This document shows positions 13,576 to 27,218 of a DNA stretch of 64,000 nucleotides, piece after piece (positions within the stretch are counted from its first letter, which is position 1; every line of letters begins with the position of its first letter). Origin of the DNA: Polytrichum commune (Eukaryota; Streptophyta; Polytrichopsida; Polytrichales; Polytrichaceae); the NCBI GenBank assembly GCA_950295325.1, contig OX485805.1, positions 4,898,501 to 4,962,500 of the forward strand, given 5' to 3'. Below the pieces are notes generated by a model. It searched no databases. It saw nothing but the letters and a program-made list of their open reading frames with translations, and was not told where the DNA came from. A program made the translations under genes and the position numbers.

Positions 13576-13635
13576 TGATTTGTGTTCCGTTTTGTTGTTG
13601 TTGTTGTTGTTGTGGTGGTGTAAATTTTTTTGGAG

Positions 13636-16600
13636 ATGGCGTCGCTCATGGCGGCCTCTCGTGATGCGATGCTAAAGCTCAGCATGAGCGCGCTTCAGAA
13701 GAACGTGCTGCCGGATTTCCTCCTGCGCTGGGGCGTGCGCAAGCTGCTGGAAGGCCGGTTGAAGGAGCTTGCGAAGCCAACAATTGAGGCTCAAATGAAG
13801 GAAATCATGGCTTTCGTGCAATGTAAATTTCTGGACCTCTTCTTTTGCGTGAGGTTGTGCTCTTTGATGCGTCCCGCGCCTTCTGTTTCTTGTTTCGCCT
13901 GTCTCACTCGCGCTCGTAAAGTGCTCTGCGTAGCCTTTATATGCGGGCATTCCGGTGATTTTAACATTCGTTCTTGATTTGTGGCCCTGTAAGTGTGAGG
14001 TACGAATATGTAATGAGGTGTGGAAGTCATCGGATCCCTCTCAATGTCCTCTTTCTACGTATGTTGCAGGTCTTTACTTGATAACTTTTAGATGCATTAC
14101 AAGGGAACAATAAGGAGACGTTGTAGAAAGAAGAATTCCGCCTCGGGTGGTGTAATTTGTCCAGCTCGTAGAGTGCATCGATCCATGTTGTTGCGTAACG
14201 AAGTAGGATATATTTTCCGTCCATATCTTGGAAATAGATCGTGAGGTTCTCATCTTGAAATAGATTTTCGTCTATCTCCACTCGAATTTCATTGAAGAAT
14301 TTCTGTGGTGCGCAATCTATTCCACCACTCTATTTTGTGGTGTACAAATTCTGTGTATTGTGGTGTGGAGTCCCCTGGGTACTATCCAAAACTTCTATGA
14401 TCTAGACACTTATGATGTCGTCGGATTTCTCTCAATGTCCTCTTTCTATACATGTTGCAAGTCTTCACATATTAACAAAATCATAAACCCTTTGGTGCAT
14501 TAGAAATGTATAATAAGATGTTTAAGAAAGAAGAGTTCCACCCGGAGTGGAGTCATTCGTCCAGCTCGTGGAGTGATTCGATCCATATTGTTGCGCAACG
14601 AAGTGCGAAATATTTCCCATCCAGTTCTTGAAAATGGGTCCGTGAGCTTCTTATCTTGAAGAATATTTTCCTGTATCCTGATTCAAATTTGATTGAATAC
14701 TTTCTGTGGTGTACACTGGTTTTCAGGTTTCCATAAACTCTTCTCACGATAGATAGCTCATCCTACTCTTTCTTGCTGAAATGACGGGCGTCACGAATTT
14801 CCCAATATGTAGGATCATTCTACTGCTAGATGATGTTATCCGTTACCTGTGCAAAAAATGGTGTAGCTATCAATGGATTCCGTTCACAAATGGAAGAGAC
14901 TTATGAACTCATTGCAGCTGATCAACTCAATTTATGTGGCTGTTGAAGTTCCAATTTCTTCTGGGAGTTTGGAGAAGGACTAATATGTGTGCGCATTTGA
15001 TAGTTAATTTTCAAACTCAAGAGAGTAACAATTTTCATTCAGTAAGCTTAGATGATTACTGGAAGGTGTGTCTGATGCTAATTTTTTGGCCATTGAAAAT
15101 TGCATGCTGATCAACTTAATCCCTGTGTGCGTTGATAGCATTAAAGCAGATGCCGATTGCAGTGAATACCGAGGACGCCAATGCTCAACATTACGAGGTT
15201 CCTACCGAATTTTATCAACTAGTGTTAGGGAAACGGCTGAAATATAGGTATGGTTGCCTCAATCTGTTGCACTTAAATTGAGCCTTGATTGAAAATTATT
15301 GGTGCAAAATCTGATATCTATGGAATAAACCAGGAGATTTATCACGCGTTGTTCCTAATTTTATTACTTCGAGCTAGTGTCTAGCTTGTAATCCAACATA
15401 CCAGACTATGTCAACACATGTCACAACACATCAGAATATATCATAAGTTGTGATCCAACATATCAGAAATAGTCTGCACTTATATCATGTGCTCGAAGTA
15501 TAAATTAGACTCGAAGCATGTAAGTCTGGGGAAGCTTGTTTGGCAGTTACAGAAGCAGCATTGCATCTCATAAACAATCTCTATTGCAATTTTTAGAGGT
15601 CATCTATTGCTCCTGGCCTCATGCCTGATTGATAGGGAACAATTTGAGTTGATCAAGTTTGTAGTGCGAGATGCTTGCACTTTGTGTCCTTATCATAGAT
15701 TTATCAGATAAGGACGTTTACTGTCACAGTGATATTGGCGTCAATTTTCTTTTTGTGGAGCTGCACTTCTAAGTATATTTGGTATATCTGGTGATTCCAG
15801 ATGGGTTTGGTACACCAAAAAGTCAGGTCAAGCATGCTTGAGAAATTGGAAATGCTTATGGCTTGTGTATGTACAACTTATGCAGCTCCGCATTATTCCC
15901 AAAGAAGTCATCTACCCTAAACGAGGCTGAGGATGCGATGCTAGAACTTTATGCTGAGAGAGCTCAACTGAAAGACGGGCAATCTGTCTTAGATGTTGGT
16001 TGCGGGTGGGGCTCACTATCTATGTTCATTGCCGAGAAATACCCGAACAGCAAGGTTACAGGTGTTTCCAATTCTGAGACACAGAGGGCTTTCATCACAG
16101 AAGAATGTCGGTAAGCATGTATTTTGAGTTCTCATTCTTAACTTATCTAGGGGATTGGCAAATCGATATTTTCAATCAATGCATGTTGCAAGCAGCTGAG
16201 TTGTGGGCCAATACAAAGATAACCTTGCTTCTTAAATTGTAAAATCTACTCTACAGTTCTTGTTAGAAGATATGTATGTGCAATGAAGTTGCTTCCATTT
16301 ACCCAATGGTTTGTCACCTTTTTTGTCACTTTGTTTCCCTTGGTCATTTCTAGAGTATTCTTTTCACGGCAATGACCAGAAGCTATCAATATGTAGGTGC
16401 TGTGACCTTTGTCTTTTGGATCTGGCAGCCTTCCATACGGGTCCCTACACCTTAGTGATTTGATATTTAGCTACTACTTTCTCATATTATATGCAGCTCA
16501 CATCTTAAACCAACCACTGTACTTTTGTACATGACAGAAACTATGTACTTTAGTGTGTTTGCATGATCAATATCCACTGGTGCCCATTTTTTGCAAAGTT

Positions 16601-19600
16601 GTTGAGAATCACGACAGTAAATATTAACGTGTGAGATGATTTGCAGCAAGCGGGGCCTTTCAAATGTTACTATCATCACATGTGACATAAACACCTTCAA
16701 CATTGATGAGTCCTTTGATAGGATTCTTTCCATTGAAATGTTTGAGGTGGGCTTTCTCAGGTGCTTGCATTTTCTTCATGCCTTCAACTGAGAATTGACA
16801 TCTCAGGTTTCTATAGAATTATATGATAAGTCATTCTCTGTGAGTGTCGCTTATGTGTTCGCTCACTGTGAGGTCTTTCTTGTTAATTATCATATTTACA
16901 ATGAAGAATGTCATAACCTTGCTCAGGTTTATTGTCCTACTAAATTGCATGGCCCCAATCCCTGTCAATGTAGATGGCAAAGCACAGTTATGCACCAATT
17001 TGTGAATTCTTCTTACAACTCATTTACCATAAGATTCAGGTGTTTTTGTGATATCCTTGTGTGTTATGGAGACTTGAGACAGTCGAAGTTTGTATACAGC
17101 GGATGTGAACAATACTCATGAAGGTCCTCAATTTGCAGCACATGAAGAACTATGAGAAGCTCTTGAAGAAAATTTCTTCATGGTTGAAACCTGAGGGCCT
17201 CCTCTTCATTCACATCTTTGTACATAAATCGATGCCTTATCACTTTGAGGTATGCACCCAGGATGTTGCAAGTACAGTTATATTTTGACTTTCTCATCAT
17301 CCATACATTACTACGAGCACATACTGGAGAATCAGAGGTTACATGTCAGTCCTTGTAAACTTGGAAACCAATAGCATCGAGTCATGGTCATGAATGGGGA
17401 GATTGTGAACCCATGCTCAGGATGCACTTGACCTTTTTGTATGTACCTAGCTCTGAGACAAGATCTATGTTTAGATATTATCATATCATCACACAATCAG
17501 ATGACAGAGAGGCATGAGGGGTCAAAGCTGCTTTGAATTACTGACATCTCTCATGATAGTGAATTAAGTTGAGGAAAGTTTGTCTTCAAGATGACTGGAC
17601 ATCTGGGCAGCCCCGCTCTTAGAAAAGACTAAACAAAAGTACTTACAGAAGGTCTAGTATTCTCGAATGTAGGACATGTCATGCATTAGAAGAATAATAA
17701 GCTGCAGTATTATTTTATTTTTTTGAAATTACTATTGTGCTATGATTACTATTTGATCTTCGCTGAATTTTTATTCAACTTTGACACCCTTATATCCACG
17801 GTGAATGATATTCTGTGCTACCTGGTTTAAAATAAAATAAAATTTCTCCTAGAGGAGGTTACATAACATGTATTCAGCTGCTATCAGCTGTTCCATTCTA
17901 ATAATATCAATGGCATTGCTTCACCCGAGTTTATCAAGTTGAATCTGTCAATGCAATGCTCTCTTGAGAGAATAAATAGAGTATAATTCCGAATAAAATG
18001 AGGTTTATTCCCGGCCCCAACCAACGTACAAACTCGGTTGGATAATCTGATGGTACCTGTAGTACAAGTTTTAGTATTTTGTATTTCTCACAGGCTCAAA
18101 CGTGGAATATGGATGTGGATGAAACTCTTCACAGGATCAGGGAGAGGACGATTGGATGAGCCGAAATTTCTTTACCGGAGGAACAATGCTCTCAAAAGAT
18201 TTGTTGTTGTACTTTCAGGTAGCACACCTTATTCTTAAATGCATGATATGTCTTCTGCATAACTTAGAACAAGATTGCCTTCATTGGGTGCTCTATTACA
18301 TGGTGTTTAGTACGTTGCAACTATCTAAAGAATCAATTTATCATATGCTTTTGAATATTATAAAGGTAAGATAATGCTATAGCTTATCAGTGTCAAAATT
18401 GAAGACTTGTCCTGGTTGAAGAAACTAGAGTTTGAGATAGCCTTTGGGCAAGCTCAAAACCACCATGGATGCATCTTGTGGTGTAGCTTACAATACAATT
18501 CTTGTGGCATTTGAGGTTTTGATGAGTGTCATAATAAGTGTGTGTATGATAATTTTGTATGCCATGATGAGAGCTCGTCATTGACACTCATCATGGTTTT
18601 CTTATGGACCATTATGCAAAATATGCACAATGTTGTATAAAAACGTCACTTTTTGCAATACTGTGTGTGTTGCATCATCCAAGTTAATTCTTTCCCAAAT
18701 CAATGATTTTATGAGTTAAATGTTACTTATAGCTTCAAGCATATATTGTTTAAAGAAATTTTGACTTATATTGATAATCTTTTTTAATTTGTATTCTAAA
18801 ATGAACCATTTTGATGTATTCCCTTATGAGTTTTTTGAATTCACGTAAGAAAATGAAGTTGAAATTTAGTTCTTTGAATCAGGATTTAAATACTTCGAAA
18901 AGAGGTAGTTGGACATCATGAAGCCCAACTTGGACTACTATGGAATGTGTGTCCTATGTAATAACCTACGCTAACAATTCTAACTCAATTGAGAAATCAC
19001 CTTATGAATACTAGAATCGTTTTCTCAAATGTTTTTAAAGATGTCTTTCAAAAAAAAACAAGTTTATTAGTAAGAGCCTGTTGCATGGACTTGTACAATT
19101 GGAACCACATTTCAGTCCTTAGTACATGTACATTTTACCTATCCTCGCCTAAAATATTGGACCAAGGTTGTTTACACCTGCATCCACTGGTCCAATGGGT
19201 GCCCATGCAAATGCTCCAAATGACATTACATGGATGCAAGCTTACTTGCAGATGCCCGACAATTATTGATTTCCGGGCCAAATGCTGACTTCATCCACAT
19301 GAATTGTATTGTGTGATATTGACGCCTGGTTACAGCTGAAAGTTTATTCAATGCAATATTTTCAGTGAGAATGGAGGAATTACCCTTGACTTTTATTGGT
19401 ACTGATGGAGGCAAATGCTGCTTTGTGTTTGTTTAGGATGATGTCTCAATTCTAAACCATTGGTATGTAAATGGGACACACTATGGTGAGACCAGGTACA
19501 CACAGTGTCTCCTGTTTCTTCTGCTTTTGAGGTTTACTGTACATATTTTTCCCAGATGTTTATGGCAATAGCATTCTCTAACTCATTAAGGTAGACCTTA

Positions 19601-20256
19601 CATGAAGGCCTGAGAAAGTGAGGATTAACAAATCAACAAATCAGGGTTGTGTAATTCTTAAAATACGTAGGTTCTAGATTCCAATCTTTTGATGGAGAAG
19701 ATAAGAGGAGATAGTAAGAAAGAATTGCATGTATCTCCTTTTATATTTCAGTATGAACCAGTACACTAAATATTTGTATTTATTGTCACTTATTAATTGG
19801 AATTACACAATGCTATATCTCTTTGTTAATATTGTAATTTATTACCGAGTAAAGATGTTAATGTTCTGTAATATCCAAACAAGCAATGCAACCTTTGTTG
19901 GCAAAAAATGAGATATACACTAACTAGTTATACCATTGCGTAATTCCAAATAGTCAGTGATGCTAAATAAAATATTTAGTGTAGTAAGTATGTGTTGTGG
20001 TTTGAAAATGAGCTTTTGATCAAAGCCCACCTGCTGAATATTTTCCTTTTTCTTTCTTTACAGTGAGGCATGGCTGCGAAAGATGGATGCCCAGATTAAA
20101 GTGATCAGATCGATATTTGTAAAAACATACGGGGAAGCAGATGCAACTAAATGGGTTGCCAATTGGCGAACATTTTTCATTGCAGTGGCTGAGATGTTTG
20201 CCTATAAAAATGGTGAAGTGTGGGGAGTGTGCCATTATCTCTTCAAGAAAAAGTAA
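13636..20256 (+). CDS. (S)-coclaurine N-methyltransferase-like protein, AdoMet-dependent (8 exons)
   Basis: Exons by eye: 13636-13822, 15139-15247, 15886-16110, 16647-16746, 17139-17249, 18135-18218, 19437-19495, 20064-20256. All introns are GT-AG and the phases join without a stop, giving 355 residues, the usual length for plant CNMT-like proteins. What is seen: a helical N-terminus; QHYEVPTEFYQLVLGKRLKY near 78-97; AdoMet motif VLDVGCGWGS at 133-142; SIEMFEHMKNY with E204, E207 and H208 (the E-H pair straddles the exon 4/5 junction); EDDWMSRNFFTGG in exon 6; WRTFFIAVAEMF in exon 8; and a C-terminal LFKKK. From family knowledge, these Glu/Glu/His positions match the catalytic residues I recall for Coptis CNMT. 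Relatives methylate amine nitrogens of tetrahydroisoquinolines or phenylalkylamines, while many plant members have no known substrate. No targeting signal is evident, so it is probably cytosolic. The start chosen is the first ATG in frame after the last upstream stop; a second ATG follows four codons later. The GC-rich exon 1 contrasts with the AT-rich introns. Substrate is unknown. I leave the symbol blank because orthology to CNMT proper is not shown. Confidence 0.93.
14027..14735 (-). repeat. Tandem duplication in intron 1 with related antisense reading frames
   Basis: Two copies of roughly 0.35 kb, with a period of about 389 bp, start at 'catcggatccctctcaatgtcc'-type text near 14,029 and 14,418. 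They share 'aagaagaattcc', 'cagctcgtagagtg', 'atcgatccatgttgttgcg' and 'tctgtggtg'. On the minus strand each copy keeps an open frame with similar peptides: FQDMDGKYILLRYATTWID in 14,027-14,281 and FQELDGKYFALRCATIWIE in 14,553-14,747. The peptide is conserved better than the surrounding DNA appears to be, which points to a coding ancestor such as a mobile-element or captured gene fragment. I do not recognise the family. Confidence 0.65.
17826..18030 (-). mobile_element. Decayed retroposon copy in intron 5 (hairpin family, copy 4)
   Basis: Read on the minus strand, this ends in a T-rich tail (TTTTATTTTATTTTA, plus-strand 17,829-17,845), preceded by the hairpin CAGCTG-CTAT-CAGCTG (17,875-17,890). 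Further 5', text aligns with 59,074-59,275: 'ttctaataatatca', 'gtttatcaagttgaat' and the 'cccggccccaacca' end. The core next to the hairpin is degenerate compared with the other copies. No target duplication could be recognised. It lies wholly within intron 5 and does not touch the splice sites. Confidence 0.5.
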
Positions 20257-23200
20257 GCTCACCATCACTTATCAAGCAGTGAGCCCTGCACAATAATGCA
20301 CACAACAGCTTCGATGAGTAGAGTTTTCATTTTAGCTGAGATCACTTATTGTTATTTAAATATTTTATTCCAGTGCAGAGGAATAATGCAAATTCCCACT
20401 GTGCCTATAGGTGAAAAGGAAGGCTGTCATTCTTTGGATATTCAGTGATTTATAAGGTTTACTTTAGTATGCTAATTCAGTGCAGAAAGTTTACAGACTA
20501 GGTATTGTAATATGTGCTTAAATCATGGCGACTTCCTGCCATAACATTAATTGGACTGTTGTCTAAGCTCCATAGGCTATTCAACTCTTCACAAATCCAT
20601 TGCCTACAGATGGATTGTAAGTATCACCTTTACAAGGTGTTTCGTATGAACGCTTTGATTCTGATATTCCTGTACTTCTGCATGTGACCTCCTTTTCTGC
20701 TTCACAAAAGCATTGAGCAAATTGTTGTATGGGGAATTTATAAACTAACTTGCACCAGCTATATTCTTGCTTTTTATGTCTCAGTGATTTGTACGGTTTG
20801 ATCCAGATTTCAAGAGAATCACATCTTTGGGAAAAGGGTTTACTTATAATTAATCATGTGCCCTTGTTCCTTGAAATTCAGATCCCCTTTGACTTATTAT
20901 AGTTGCTTAAAATAGTCAATTGTCAGTGAAAGTTGACTGAGAAGAGCCAATGGTTTGAATATTTTTTACAGTTTGAGAGCTCTTGAAAATATGATGAGCA
21001 GTTGTTCAGTTAGTCCATTGGTTGACAGAAAACAACGTGTTTCTGAAAATCCTGTCTGTAGGTAAGAAGTTGTCGTATGCTGGACGAATTGATTCAGATT
21101 CCTTTCATTCAAGGTTAATTGAGCACTTTGCCATCGGCAAGAGTGATCTGCCTCCCTTGACCATGTCATTGTACATTCTGAACTTTGAAAACTGTGATTA
21201 GAATCTATTCTCTTTGGAAGGAGGCCATCAAATTAAGCCTAATTAGTCTCCGCTATGATAGCGTACTTGGAAGAAGCCCGAAAGGGGCAAAAAAGGACAA
21301 AGCATGTACACCCACTCCCATGTACTAACTTATTGCCTCCAATGCAAGGAACTCCAGGAAACACTTTCAAGGTGGAATTGGATCAAGTCCTGATCACTAA
21401 AGCGATCACCTTCATCAAGTAAGCTTAATTTGATCCTAATCTAATGCCTACAAGCAACTCATTGGAACAACTATCTCGGGATTCCTTTAGAGTGTATAAC
21501 AGGTGATTTCAGCTCAGTCATGCAAGTGGAACTTTGTCTTGCATTCAACAGAGAGGGGCACCAGACTAACCTAGCTTCTGGACTAAGTTAACACCTGCTC
21601 AACCACTGCAACAGACTTTCCACATGAATTGTACAACTCGTGTTTTATGGTACCTCAGCTTAACTTGGAGTATGGCAGCACTCGCCTCTATGGTACAACA
21701 TTACCCTTTATTAGTGTGGGCTACGTGCTAGGGTAAATTTCTACGACATTTCTTCAACAAATGTAACTCAATAGGTATGTTAACTAACTACAGTGTATCT
21801 CATCAAATGGATAAGGATCCGCTGGATAATAATTTGATGTCTATAATAAGAGCTTGTGCATAGGTACTGGCCCAGTGGCCCTGCTGTGTAACTCTGAATT
21901 GGTAGCAGTTTTATACAGTACTTTTACTGGCCTATGAAAAAGCCAGCTGTACTAAAAGTGGGTGGAGGGTTAAAATTTGTGTGCAAATTAGGGGTGAGCA
22001 CTGAGGGATCATAAAATAGGACGTACTTTCTTTAGATTTGTATGTGATGATTTTCCATAATTGGTTGAGTGGGTTTAATACTCCTGTAATCTACCCATAG
22101 GGAATTCTCGATTGGCCTCATGAGTTGGGGAGCTGGGCTAACCTATAAGAGCCGACCCCCACTTGCATTTTCTTATTTATAGCTCTCTAGGTTTGATTTG
22201 AAGAGATTCCAATTTCGGAAAGTGAAAATCTGTGCCTGGAGACTTGTCTGCAGGTTCAACAAACGGCATTGGGCTTTCCAATTTTATATTTCCACATGTG
22301 GCTATTGAACCAAGGTGGAATCATCATCATTCCACAGATTGGTGAGTACTGTATTACATGAATTCCTACTTAATTTAATGGTACTATAAAACAAGAACTA
22401 AACAAATCCATGTGTGTTCAAGTTACAAGTTCACGTCATTTAACAAAATAAAAATCTATAAATTGGAGCAAACATGAGGATTTTCAACTTAGTGTGATTG
22501 TCCACAAGGATTTTCAATTTATTCTTCTAACTTATTTGGGCAGACTTTGTATCAAACTTGACTGACCAAGGCAATTTTGGGGGCCATGTTAATTTGTAAA
22601 TAGATAAGTGAAAAGTGCAGTTTTTCTACAGGTAAGATAAATTTCAAATGTCAAGAAACAATAAGATTAGTTCTTTTCAAGATAGTTGTTTCCATAATGT
22701 TTCTGGAGACTGCTATCCTTTAAACTTTGCATGGAAAGGTATGTTGGTTGGGATTGGCAACTTGAACTCTTGCAGTGTAATTCACTTACATCAAAATTGA
22801 GATATTGTCCACATGCAAATTTCATGATTTTACGAACCGATTTAGCAATAGGTTCTATCAATTTCATTGGAATCATGAACCAAATTCATTATGTAGACAA
22901 CCAACTTAACTTGAACTTTCAACCAATTTCATGATTTGGTTCCCATACTCATAATTTCACAACATTAGTTTTATGAACTGTATAACTTTATTTCACGAAG
23001 AACGGTACATCACGGATAAGATTCTCTTAATTGCTCCCCCACATCTACCTCTACCAAAATTTTGATTGACCTCTGTTATCCAACTTTGGATCATGCCTGC
23101 AGCGATTGCTTGTACATCATCACTAATGTGACCTAATACTATTATGTTTGATGATTTGGCAGATCATTGCGTCAGACATGGCTTTTGATCTATCCAAATA

Positions 23201-25704
23201 CCCATCCTGCAACATTGAAAAATGAACTATATGATGGCAAATGGAAGTAAATATGTCGAGCGTTTTCAAAAGATTGTTGTATTTCACAAAATTTGTGAAA
23301 CGTGGCATTGCCCATGAGGATGACTCTTGTCTATCAAGGCTAGGAATGACTAAAGAGAAATTGGTGTCAAGGCTAAAGGTTTCTAGGTAACACAAAACAA
23401 GGAGGAATGAATGAACGACGAGAAGGCAAAGAATGCAAAGCGAGGAGGCGAGAAAGTTGAGAAGTTGGGAACCTGAAAACCAGATAGTGCGAATAGAAAT
23501 TTGAAAGCGGTTTGGAAGATTCATGAAGTTGCTAGAGATAATGGTGCATTGTCATGAAATTTGAAGTGTGCCACATGTCAAGTTGGTTAAGAACAATCAT
23601 GAACTAATGCTTAAGGTTCATGAAATTGGTAGAACACTCCGGTAACATTGGTGGAAAGTTCATGAAGTAGCTTGGAACCTTCATGGATTTGAGTTTCCAC
23701 TTGTGTGAAGTCATCTTCTCTTATATGTCGATGTACACCCTCGAACTTAAGTGATAAAGAGTTTAAAAATCAAAGTAAACTCCCTAGAAGATGTGTTCCC
23801 CTTTAATTTCCATGGTATGTACTTGTTTGAATACCAAATTTCACTTCTTCATGGGGTGTTTGGATTGTCAATGGAGCTATCATTCCTACCCCGATACTAA
23901 TAGCTTGGTGTACTAAGAGTACCGTCTACAAAGAATGACACATCCTCTTCCTAAAACAATAGATAGGGGGACAATGTGGACAATGATTATGAGGCCCCAC
24001 CATGTTTTGGGGACTTTATTTCAATGATTGTGAAAAGTTACAAATTGCTTGCTACACTAGTTACGGTATTTAGTATGGGCACTAATGTTGCAATAAAAAT
24101 TGGTGTTGGGTGCCTCACAACCGTTTTGCATATACTTAAAACTTGACTAACCAATAGTTGGATGATATCATGATATGCAAAACGACATCCCACACGATAT
24201 TTCAATAATTTAAAATTATATATTTTTAAAACGGTTATCCCAACATGAATGATGTTATTTCAAGCACTACAATTTTTTTGCTCAATTCTCATTGTAGTTG
24301 AAATTTTGGAAAAGACAAAAACCTAGGAAAACATTCAGGGAAGACTTTAAAAGGTGATTCTTGTATCTTCTAGGTGTCTTAGATTAGTTCAATAAATATA
24401 ATTATAAGTTTCTTTCATACGGTTTAGGACTTAGGCTAACAATGCTTTCATTTATACAAACAAAGGTGTAGGAAATCTCTCAACTTCAGTACATGCATTT
24501 GTGACTATCACACACCTCACTCTATTTACCCAATCAATAGTCTGGAAATGAATTCATTTTAATTAGAAGTGGTGTGGTGCTCAATCATAGGCACAATCGT
24601 CAACAATAGTCTTGCAAAAGGTATCCCATTTTAGAATGTTTACCAAAGCCAATAGCACTTTGGTATAGTCAATTGTCTTATATCAATTAATCCATTTTAA
24701 TTTAACTTGAAATGACAATAAATTCTCACCTAAGGATGATAATATTATTTAATCAATCCATTTAATATGAAGCAATTGTAAAGTTGCAGTCTTTTGTTGC
24801 TGTCCAGCCGCTCCATTCACATCTATTCCAAACCTCAATATAATCCCACACACCATCAAAGTTAAAGGACCATAAACTTCTTCTTTAGAATACTCTTCTT
24901 GGTTCCTTGGTGTAAACTATGATCTCTCCTTCCAAATTTAATATTTCAACTCAACAAATGTAACATTCATTTCTTGGGATTTAGATTACCTCTGTTTTAG
25001 AAGTAAGTACCCGTTCAAATTAAATATGTCTCATCAATGTAGAAGAATAATTTAGAAAATCTAATCATCTTGTATTAAAATTCAAATTTTAGCTTTAAGG
25101 CAATTAGTCCACTCAACGTACCAATATTGGCCATTCCCTCCAAGTTTTCATGTTGTCTAGTTCCCATTTCTCCTTGGCAACCAGTGCTCTTTTTGGTCTT
25201 AACCCTTCACTTTCTAGTCATCTCAAGGGTTGTAGCATCTCAACCGTATTTATCCTTTTTGCTCCCAAGGCTTCATAAATAAACTCAATTGGAATCTCTA
25301 GATACTAGAGTGACAATATTCTCTTCCTTCAATGAATTCCTCTTCGCTCTTCTTATTTACTATGAGAACATTGTCTTCACAAATTGTTAGCACATTCCCC
25401 TAATGATTTTTACATATGATTGACAATTCACACTCCTGATCACGCCTTCACTTCACTCATTGTATTAATGCGGTACTTATCATACTAGCACGATCATTCT
25501 GGTAGTTAATATTCAATCACCCTATTGATCAACAATACTTTAAATAACTCCACAAATTTTTCTCTGGTGACTCTCACAAAATCTCTCATAGACCATAGAC
25601 TGAATTGATATATTTGAACGTTCCACTCTTAGTAACGCACAATTCACATAATCTCATCCTCAACAATCACCAAATTTTCCTTGCAATTCCCATGCAATTT
25701 TGGA
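20257..25704. other. 3' flank of the gene and gene-free sequence
   Basis: The stop codon TAA at 20,254-20,256 overlaps a GTAAGC that would make a good splice donor, so a 3'-UTR intron cannot be excluded. No clear AATAAA follows within 200 bp; 'gaataatgc' near 20,378 is a weak alternative. Beyond that I see no exon chain. A small inverted repeat of about 80 bp ('gttttgcatat'/'atatgcaaaac') lies near 24,108-24,190 and may be a tiny MITE. The rest is AT-rich sequence without recognisable features. Confidence 0.45.
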
Positions 25705-25709
25705 CACAC

Positions 25710-27218
25710 TGTGAGCCCAAAAGGGTGCCCACATTTAGTCTTAGACCCTTGAAACGTTAGTTGATGCACTTTGAAGTAGCATGTTACTTCACAAAAATAT
25801 AAAAAGAGTGAAATGTTAGTCTTAGAAGTACCATGTTGTAAGAGGCTAGGATGTGAGTTGTTATTGTGTTTTTACCTTCGGAAGGATTTGAGTGAATGAG
25901 GATAGGTAAGGAGAACTTGGATTGAGTAGTTAGTGAGTAGGCTAGTACAAATGGATGGAGACAACCAAAGTGACTCAAGAGGCAAGTGCATTCGAATTGG
26001 GATGAATGGAGGATCACATGGAGCGCACAAGTGGACCACCTCATCATGGCCACTTAATGGGGAAGGCCCAAGGAAGAATGCAAGGTGGAGGATAAGCAAA
26101 TTCTCAAAGCACCAATCAAATCACGAGTTAAGCATCGTGGTTTGAATTAAGTGGTGAGCGACGATTTGGGAAAGTAAGGGGAGAAAGTTATGGCGGCGGA
26201 AAGCGAAGGAGGCTAAGTTTGGGTTGAAGCATCCCAAGTTTGGTAAAGTGTGGTAGGTAGAAAGCCAAGGCTAGTTAAATGTTCGAATTAGGATCCTTGT
26301 TGATCATTTGAGGGAGGAAGGCTTAGAAGATAGGATTGGCGCCTACTAAGTAGGAGGAAATCTCAAGGGCTTATCGTGAGCCTTGAGGGTGCTCACCCCC
26401 TCAAACTTACTATATAATCCCTCATTCTTCCCTCATTCATCCTCTCTTTCCTTTGTGCTCCAAGGCACCCCACGAGTTATAAGTGTGGGTGTGGGAAGCC
26501 ATATTGGAGCACATGTGTGTGCTTAGTTTTTAGTTTGAGAGCCAAGGCTTGTTAGCCTTGAAGAGGGCTTGACCTCTTGGTAGAATTAGTGTTGACGTGA
26601 AGGATTTTAAAGTTAATTCATGATTCCAATTTGTGGTACTTTAAGTTCATGTTTTGAATACACGTGGTTGCAAGTTCCATGTTTAAGAGTTGAGCACTTG
26701 ATGTTGTGATGAGTGCAAAAATATACTTGTGTGGATTAGTTAGTCTTAGTGAAGTTAGGAAATTCTCTCTCCCCCTCTCCTCTCTAGGATTTTAGAATTT
26801 TAGGATTAGAGAAGAATTGTGTGATTAGAAAGGGGTTGTTAGTAGAATTAGGGAAATTAGGTAGGAAGATTAGTTAAGGGCTTGAATAATTAGTGAGGTA
26901 GTTGGGGATTACAACTACAAAGTTGTGGGTTCATGAAGGAGCTGGGTTTATGAAGGAGCTGGGTTTGTTTAGTTAGAAAGTAAAGAGCTGGGTTTATGAA
27001 GGAGCTGGGTTTATGAAGGAGCTGGGTTTGTTTAGTTAGAAGCTAAGAAGCTGGGTTTATGAAGGAGCTGGGTTTATGAAGGAGCTAGTTAAATCCAAGA
27101 CCACTTGAAGGGTGAACCTTGCACTATGGACTCATCCAAGTCCAAATCCAATACCGCGGAGGAATGTGAGCCCAAACCCACTACTCGGACTACGGACGCT
27201 TAAGGGTGGGGGGTTTGG

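Noticed and set aside
13446-13664. 72-codon frame as an alternative gene
   Set aside because: It overlaps exon 1 of the methyltransferase in another frame and its Cys-rich translation has no relatives that I recognise. Treated as an upstream ORF only.
22196-22345. Possible extra exon downstream of the gene ('ctgcag' followed by coding-like text, then 'attggtgagta')
   Set aside because: The methyltransferase already ends at 20,256 with the family's usual C-terminus, and this segment gives no recognisable protein and has no partner exons.
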